From JBMSHD01 sp049416425 (GTDB lineage Bacteria; Pseudomonadota; Gammaproteobacteria; Francisellales; Francisellaceae), in contig JBMSHD010000033.1 of NCBI GenBank assembly GCA_049416425.1, positions 1-18,228 of the forward strand: 18,228 nucleotides of DNA. The letters are read 5' to 3'. Shown here one piece after another: positions 14,775-18,228 of this stretch. The position numbers and the translations under genes are program-made. The notes under the pieces are model-generated. The model made no database searches, was not told the DNA's origin, and saw only the letters and a program-made list of their open reading frames with translations. Numbering within the stretch: position 1 is the stretch's first letter; each line of letters begins with the position of its first letter.

Positions 14775-15494
14775 TCATTTCTGAGGCTTTACCATCGCCT
14801 GCTTTATCAGCTGACGAGTCAAGAGTACACGCCCTTCCAGAAGTGCATCGATATGAATTCGCGTAATTTTTTTAACGGCTTTTAGCATCTCATCCGACCA
14901 GCTGTGAGGATCTTTGCTCATCTGTAAAATAAATTCACCTTTAATTCCCTTTGACTCAACAACGGGAAAAAACAGCTCGCCTGGATAGATCGCATAATAC
15001 TGATCTTCACTAATCGCCTTACCCATGATATCTTCATCGACATTGATACCAAAACCCAAACTGGTCAAGAGTTTTAATTCAAAATCTCTCAAGCATGCGG
15101 CCAAATTGGTGCAATCCAGCCGCTTTAAAAACAGACGATAGTGATCAAAAAGCGCTGCATCGGCGATATCTTCAGGCATAAGCCAGTAAAGTACCTCATT
15201 GACATAAAGTCGGCCAAGCTCACAGATATAATCATAAGCCGGATAGACATGCACCTGTTCACAACCGCTGATGACATTAAGCCGACCTACCCTGTAATTA
15301 AGACGAAAACGAAGTTCAGAAAAAGGTTGAAAAAGATTGCGCTTTTTATAGCTTTTTTTGCCTCCTTTTGCCAACACACCTCTGGCTATGGTATTGAGCT
15401 TACCATAATCTTCAAGCCACAGGGTTAAAAGCAGAGAACTCTCACGATATTTTCGTGTATGCAACACAAATCCCGAATGCCACTCATCAATCAT
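14775..15494 (-). CDS. recO: DNA repair protein RecO
   Basis: RecO works with RecR (and RecF) to load RecA onto SSB-coated single-stranded DNA at gaps and anneals complementary strands. The N-terminal OB-fold domain is recognisable (residues about 1-80: GFVLHTRKYRESSLLLTLW, then GKLNTIARGVLAKGGKKS). It is followed by the helical domain, with ELGRLYVNEVLYWLMP and the FELKLLTSLGFGIN segment, and a C-terminal helix SRELF-like (LLTRQLIKQAMVKP). Length 239 matches E. coli RecO (242). No zinc-binding cysteine cluster is seen, as in E. coli. The ATG overlaps the stop of the upstream 108-residue gene by ATGA, so translation is coupled. In many gammaproteobacteria recO follows era and precedes pdxJ; here it follows iscS and a small unknown. 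It ends 22 nt from the convergent lipoprotein gene. Confidence 0.95.
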   Translation of the reverse strand: MIDEWHSGFVLHTRKYRESSLLLTLWLEDYGKLNTIARGVLAKGGKKSYKKRNLFQPFSELRFRLNYRVGRLNVISGCEQVHVYPAYDYICELGRLYVNEVLYWLMPEDIADAALFDHYRLFLKRLDCTNLAACLRDFELKLLTSLGFGINVDEDIMGKAISEDQYYAIYPGELFFPVVESKGIKGEFILQMSKDPHSWSDEMLKAVKKITRIHIDALLEGRVLLTRQLIKQAMVKPQK

Positions 15495-15817
15495 CGTTCA
15501 AGCTTCTCGATAAGCTCAATGATCATCATCGCTTCATAGCGTTTGGTTCTCGGCAGTTCAAACTCATGAATAAGCCGATTGATATCGTAGCAATAAAACT
15601 GGCTCATTCTGCCCTGATCAACACCCTGTTGCAGCCATTTCACCATCGCTAAAAGATAGGGACTGCCAAAGACTTTGAACCAGGCATGCTGCCGAGCTAC
15701 ATAAAACTCAATCTTTGACATCGCTCCATTAACCTCAATCTTGGTCGCCGTTGATGGAAAATGGCCATCTTCATCATTTAACTGACGGATCCAATTTAGA
15801 ATCACCTCAGGATACAT
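15491..15817 (-). CDS. Unknown 108-residue protein between iscS and recO
   Basis: I do not recognise this family. The protein is soluble by composition and has no signal peptide or membrane segment. It has a high content of aromatic residues (five Tyr, three Trp) and several likely helices. Segments that stand out are WIRQLNDEDGHFPSTAT at the start and YEAMMIIELIEKLER at the end. It is certainly part of the same translational unit as its neighbours: its ATG lies within the last 11 nt of iscS, and its stop shares ATGA with the recO start. Such double overlap argues for a real, coexpressed gene. A role linked to either Fe-S assembly or recombination is only a guess from position. Confidence 0.8.
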   Translation of the reverse strand: MYPEVILNWIRQLNDEDGHFPSTATKIEVNGAMSKIEFYVARQHAWFKVFGSPYLLAMVKWLQQGVDQGRMSQFYCYDINRLIHEFELPRTKRYEAMMIIELIEKLER

Positions 15818-16988
15818 GACCTTCTCCCTGCCAAAACGGCGATAGACTTCTAAGCAGGGAAACGCTTTTATCGATACATTCTGCCAACTTTAAAATATCG
15901 GCCTCAGCAGTGAAGCGCCCCATTGATATACGCAGTGTGGAATGAGCATCTTCACGAGTAACGCCAATTGCCGATAATACAAAAGAAGGCTCAATCGCCT
16001 GAGAGTTACAGGCCGACCCTGTCGATAAGGCAAACTCATGCAGCATTCCGATCAATGACTCACCATCGACGCCTTTAAAGGTCACATTGATAATACCGGC
16101 ATAGCTGTTCGCAACAGGCGTGTTAATCATCACCGCCGGAATATTAATCAGATGATCAATGAGAAGATCACGCCATCTCTCCAATTTTTCACGCTCATTC
16201 TGTCCTTCTTCAGCCATAATCTCACAAGCCTTGCCCAGTGCGGCAATCTGATGGGTAGCCAAAGTACCCGAGCGATAGCCGAGCTCATGACCGCCACCAT
16301 GTATTAAAGGCGCCAGTCTGATTTTTGGTTTTCGTCTGACATACAGCGCTCCGATTCCTTTAGGCGCATAGATCTTATGTCCGGAGAGTGACAGAAGATC
16401 AATATTCATGGCCTTGACATCGATATCGATCTTGCCGACTCCCTGGGCGGCATCGACGTGAAAATAAAGCTTATGTTCACGCGCCAGCTGACCAATCTCC
16501 GCCAATGGATAAATCGTACCAAGCTCATTGTTCACCGCCATAATGGAAATTAAAATTGTCTCAGCGCCGATGGCATTTTTAAGCCTCTGCAGATCAATTT
16601 GACCATGTTTATCGACATCAAGATACGTTACGTTAAACCCTTCAGTTTCTAAAAAAGCGCAGGTATCGAGTACGGCTTTATGCTCAATCCTGGTGGTGAT
16701 GATGTGGCGCCCTTTATGCGCATAGGCATAAGCGATACCCTTTATCGCCAGATTATCCGACTCCGTCGCCCCTGAGGTAAAAATGACTTCTCTGGACTCA
16801 GCACCGATTAATGTCGCAATCTGTGCTCGGGATTTCTCTATCACCTCATTGGCAACAAGACCATAATTGTGCGTATTTGATGCCGGATTGCCAAATTCGC
16901 CTTCAATGCCCAAATAGTCCTGCATTATATTAATGACTCGCTTATCAACCGGTGTGGTTGCCGCATAATCAAAATAAATCTGTTTCAT
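15807..16988 (-). CDS. iscS: Cysteine desulfurase, IscS type
   Basis: A PLP enzyme that takes sulfur from L-cysteine, forming a persulfide and alanine, and hands the sulfur on for Fe-S clusters, thiolated tRNA and cofactors. The sequence follows E. coli IscS closely: FDYAATTPVD, SGATESDNLAIKG, H103, D179, Q182, Schiff-base K205 in SGHKIYAPKG, HGGGHE, RSGTL, and the mobile active loop with C327 in STGSACNS, as in group I enzymes. It is 393 residues against 404: after SPFW the usual tail (EMYKQGVDLNSIEWAHH in E. coli) is replaced by QGEGHVS. That tail helps contact IscU. No iscR, iscU, iscA or hscBA is near. It has no clear Shine-Dalgarno. Confidence 0.94.
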   Translation of the reverse strand: MKQIYFDYAATTPVDKRVINIMQDYLGIEGEFGNPASNTHNYGLVANEVIEKSRAQIATLIGAESREVIFTSGATESDNLAIKGIAYAYAHKGRHIITTRIEHKAVLDTCAFLETEGFNVTYLDVDKHGQIDLQRLKNAIGAETILISIMAVNNELGTIYPLAEIGQLAREHKLYFHVDAAQGVGKIDIDVKAMNIDLLSLSGHKIYAPKGIGALYVRRKPKIRLAPLIHGGGHELGYRSGTLATHQIAALGKACEIMAEEGQNEREKLERWRDLLIDHLINIPAVMINTPVANSYAGIINVTFKGVDGESLIGMLHEFALSTGSACNSQAIEPSFVLSAIGVTREDAHSTLRISMGRFTAEADILKLAECIDKSVSLLRSLSPFWQGEGHVS

Positions 16989-16994
16989 TCTACA

Positions 16995-17007
16995 ACCAAT
17001 TATTGGT
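16995..17007. other. Small palindrome upstream of iscS
   Basis: ACCAAT-T-ATTGGT, a perfect 6-bp inverted repeat with one central base, starts 7 nt before the iscS ATG (read on the minus strand), overlapping the expected ribosome-binding region. It resembles neither published IscR site type. It may be an operator or just chance. Confidence 0.3.
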
Positions 17008-17033
17008 GCTCTATCAATTCATAGTATGCCGCT

Positions 17034-17042
17034 ATTTTATCA
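17034..17042 (-). promoter_or_regulatory. Candidate extended -10 box of the iscS-108-recO unit
   Basis: The minus strand reads TGATAAAAT at 17042-17034, a TG-N extended -10, giving a predicted leader of about 38 nt before the iscS ATG. The -35 region is poor, which an extended -10 can tolerate. The rest of the 220-bp gap to the amidase shows no other clear signal. Confidence 0.35.
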
Positions 17043-17208
17043 TAACTCCCTCCATTGCCCTATTTATCTGATTGTATTTTTGTCACATTGCCCCGATCTC
17101 ACCTATTGTCTTTCGCTTCTACCCATGTCAACATAGGCATCAAAACCAATAGGCAGCCGGTTTAATATCGCCTGGCTTAAATTCAATGAAAATAAAGGAT
17201 AAACCCCT

Positions 17209-18228
17209 ATGCCACCTACCGTTACCGATGATCCATTTATGGAAAGAATCATTAAAATACCCTATAAAAATGGAAAGCTAAGCGGACTCAAATTTGCCGT
17301 CAAGGATAATATTGATTTATCTGGATCACATACAGGTTATGGCAATCCAGCCTGGAGAGAGACTCATGATACGGCTTATATCAATGCCATCTGTGTTGAC
17401 CAGCTTCTGGCAGAGGGAGCAACCTGTCTTGGGAAAACCATCACCGATGAGCTGGCCTATAGCCTGATTGGCATCAATGATCATTATGGGACTCCTGTAA
17501 ATCACAAAGCACCCGAGCATGTGCCAGGCGGCTCGTCAAGTGGTTCAGCATCAGCGGTATCCGCGGCTTTGCTAGACTTTGCAGTAGGCACCGATACCGC
17601 CGGTTCAATAAGGGTTCCTGCCAGCAATTGTGGCATATGGGGCTGGCGCCCGACACACGGCATCATTTCTCTATCTGGAGTCACCGCTCTGGCACCTGAT
17701 TTTGACACGGTCGGTATTATGGCACAATCTGGAGATATTCTTGAGCGCGTGATAAACATATTTAGCAATGCTAGCAAGAGTAAAAACCACAAATATGAAT
17801 TATGTCTATGTCGTGACTTTTTCGCCTTTAGTGACACCGAAGTTCAACAGGCATTAACCTCGCCATGTCAAAAACTCGAGGCTTATTGCAACTCATATGA
17901 GACGACACTAGCGCACATATTTGACACAGAGCTCAGTCCCATTGATCTGTTTGAATGCTCAGCACCCTTGATTTCGGCTGAAATTGCCAATCATCTGCTC
18001 CCATGGGTCAACAAGCACAAGGGGCAACTAAGCCACAATACTCGCCTTGGCTTTGAAAACCATGTAGAAACGGTTGATAGAACCAAATTACAGACATTGA
18101 TTCGCCAACGCCAATGGATAAGCAGTAAACTCAACGATTATCTAAGCCCAGGACGAATTTTATGTTTCCCCACAACACCGATGTTAGCGCCTAAACTGGA
18201 GGATATCAACGAACCGTTTATGCAAGGC
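17209..18228 (+). CDS. Amidase signature family enzyme, AMI1-like (3' end outside window)
   Basis: The first 340 codons are open to the window edge with no stop, so the gene is incomplete only because the window ends. The catalytic Lys-cisSer-Ser triad is visible: K32 in FAVKDNID, S109 in PGGSSSGSAS, and nucleophile S133 in GTDTAGSIRVPAS. The S109-S133 distance of 24 is the same as in FAAH (217-241). The run FAVKDNID, TGYGNPAW, TH, GATCLGKTITDELAYS, HYGTPVN, and GIWGWRPTHG closely recalls plant AMI1-type indole-3-acetamide hydrolases and their bacterial relatives. The usual TGGS is TAGS here. It hydrolyses an unidentified amide. An AAAGGA ribosome-binding site lies 9-10 nt before the ATG. It is divergent from iscS and has no visible partner genes. 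Confidence 0.9.
   Translation, partial: MPPTVTDDPFMERIIKIPYKNGKLSGLKFAVKDNIDLSGSHTGYGNPAWRETHDTAYINAICVDQLLAEGATCLGKTITDELAYSLIGINDHYGTPVNHKAPEHVPGGSSSGSASAVSAALLDFAVGTDTAGSIRVPASNCGIWGWRPTHGIISLSGVTALAPDFDTVGIMAQSGDILERVINIFSNASKSKNHKYELCLCRDFFAFSDTEVQQALTSPCQKLEAYCNSYETTLAHIFDTELSPIDLFECSAPLISAEIANHLLPWVNKHKGQLSHNTRLGFENHVETVDRTKLQTLIRQRQWISSKLNDYLSPGRILCFPTTPMLAPKLEDINEPFMQG

Noticed and set aside
15807..15817. Frameshift explaining the short end of IscS
   Set aside because: The downstream frame encodes the separate 108-residue protein, and I see no IscS-tail-like sequence there, so a natural short end is more likely.

Overview
The window looks like chromosomal DNA of a gammaproteobacterium of moderate GC content. 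The best evidence is close resemblance (recalled, not searched) of several products to the E. coli proteins NfsA, Dut, PgsA, CydA/CydB/CydX, RecO and IscS. The genus cannot be named from the sequence. There is no prophage, CRISPR array, rRNA, tRNA or intact insertion sequence that I can see. Most genes are housekeeping or respiratory.

Layout. From 23 to 4925 everything reads on the minus strand. In transcription order this is a tandem-UspA stress protein (4925-4068), a small three-helix membrane protein resembling the RipA family (3920-3411), a tightly packed set of subgroup-Ic aspartate-type aminotransferase, nfsA and dut (3333-909, with a 4-nt overlap and a 2-nt gap), then pgsA (840-274) and a 62-codon charged helical ORF (211-23). 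The 284-bp gap 4926-5209 divides this block from the plus-strand cytochrome bd operon cydA-cydB-cydX (5210-8279). That gap carries two near-consensus FNR-type boxes, a TATAAT and a recurring CCTGAC motif, which suggests oxygen control of both directions. A DedA-family membrane protein (8357-9007) follows.

The sequence from 9008 to 9459 has no convincing gene. It holds palindromes, a fragment resembling a widespread small dispersed repeat, and a good promoter for the next gene, a 14-helix DHA2-type MFS exporter (9469-10989). A second gap (10990-11407) holds a perfect 22-bp inverted repeat. It precedes a very large secreted lipoprotein (11408-14752) with four Ig-like modules, each with one cysteine pair, followed by an array of about 14 beta-propeller blades. 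This is the least ordinary gene in the window.

Convergent to it, on the minus strand, lies a translationally coupled set: iscS (16988-15807), an unrecognised 108-residue protein (15817-15491) and recO (15494-14775). Divergent from iscS is an amidase-signature enzyme (17209 onward) that runs off the end of the window.

I see no clear new multi-gene system. The best leads are the Ig/propeller lipoprotein, the coupled unknown between iscS and recO, the cyd/usp control region, and the 22-bp palindrome.
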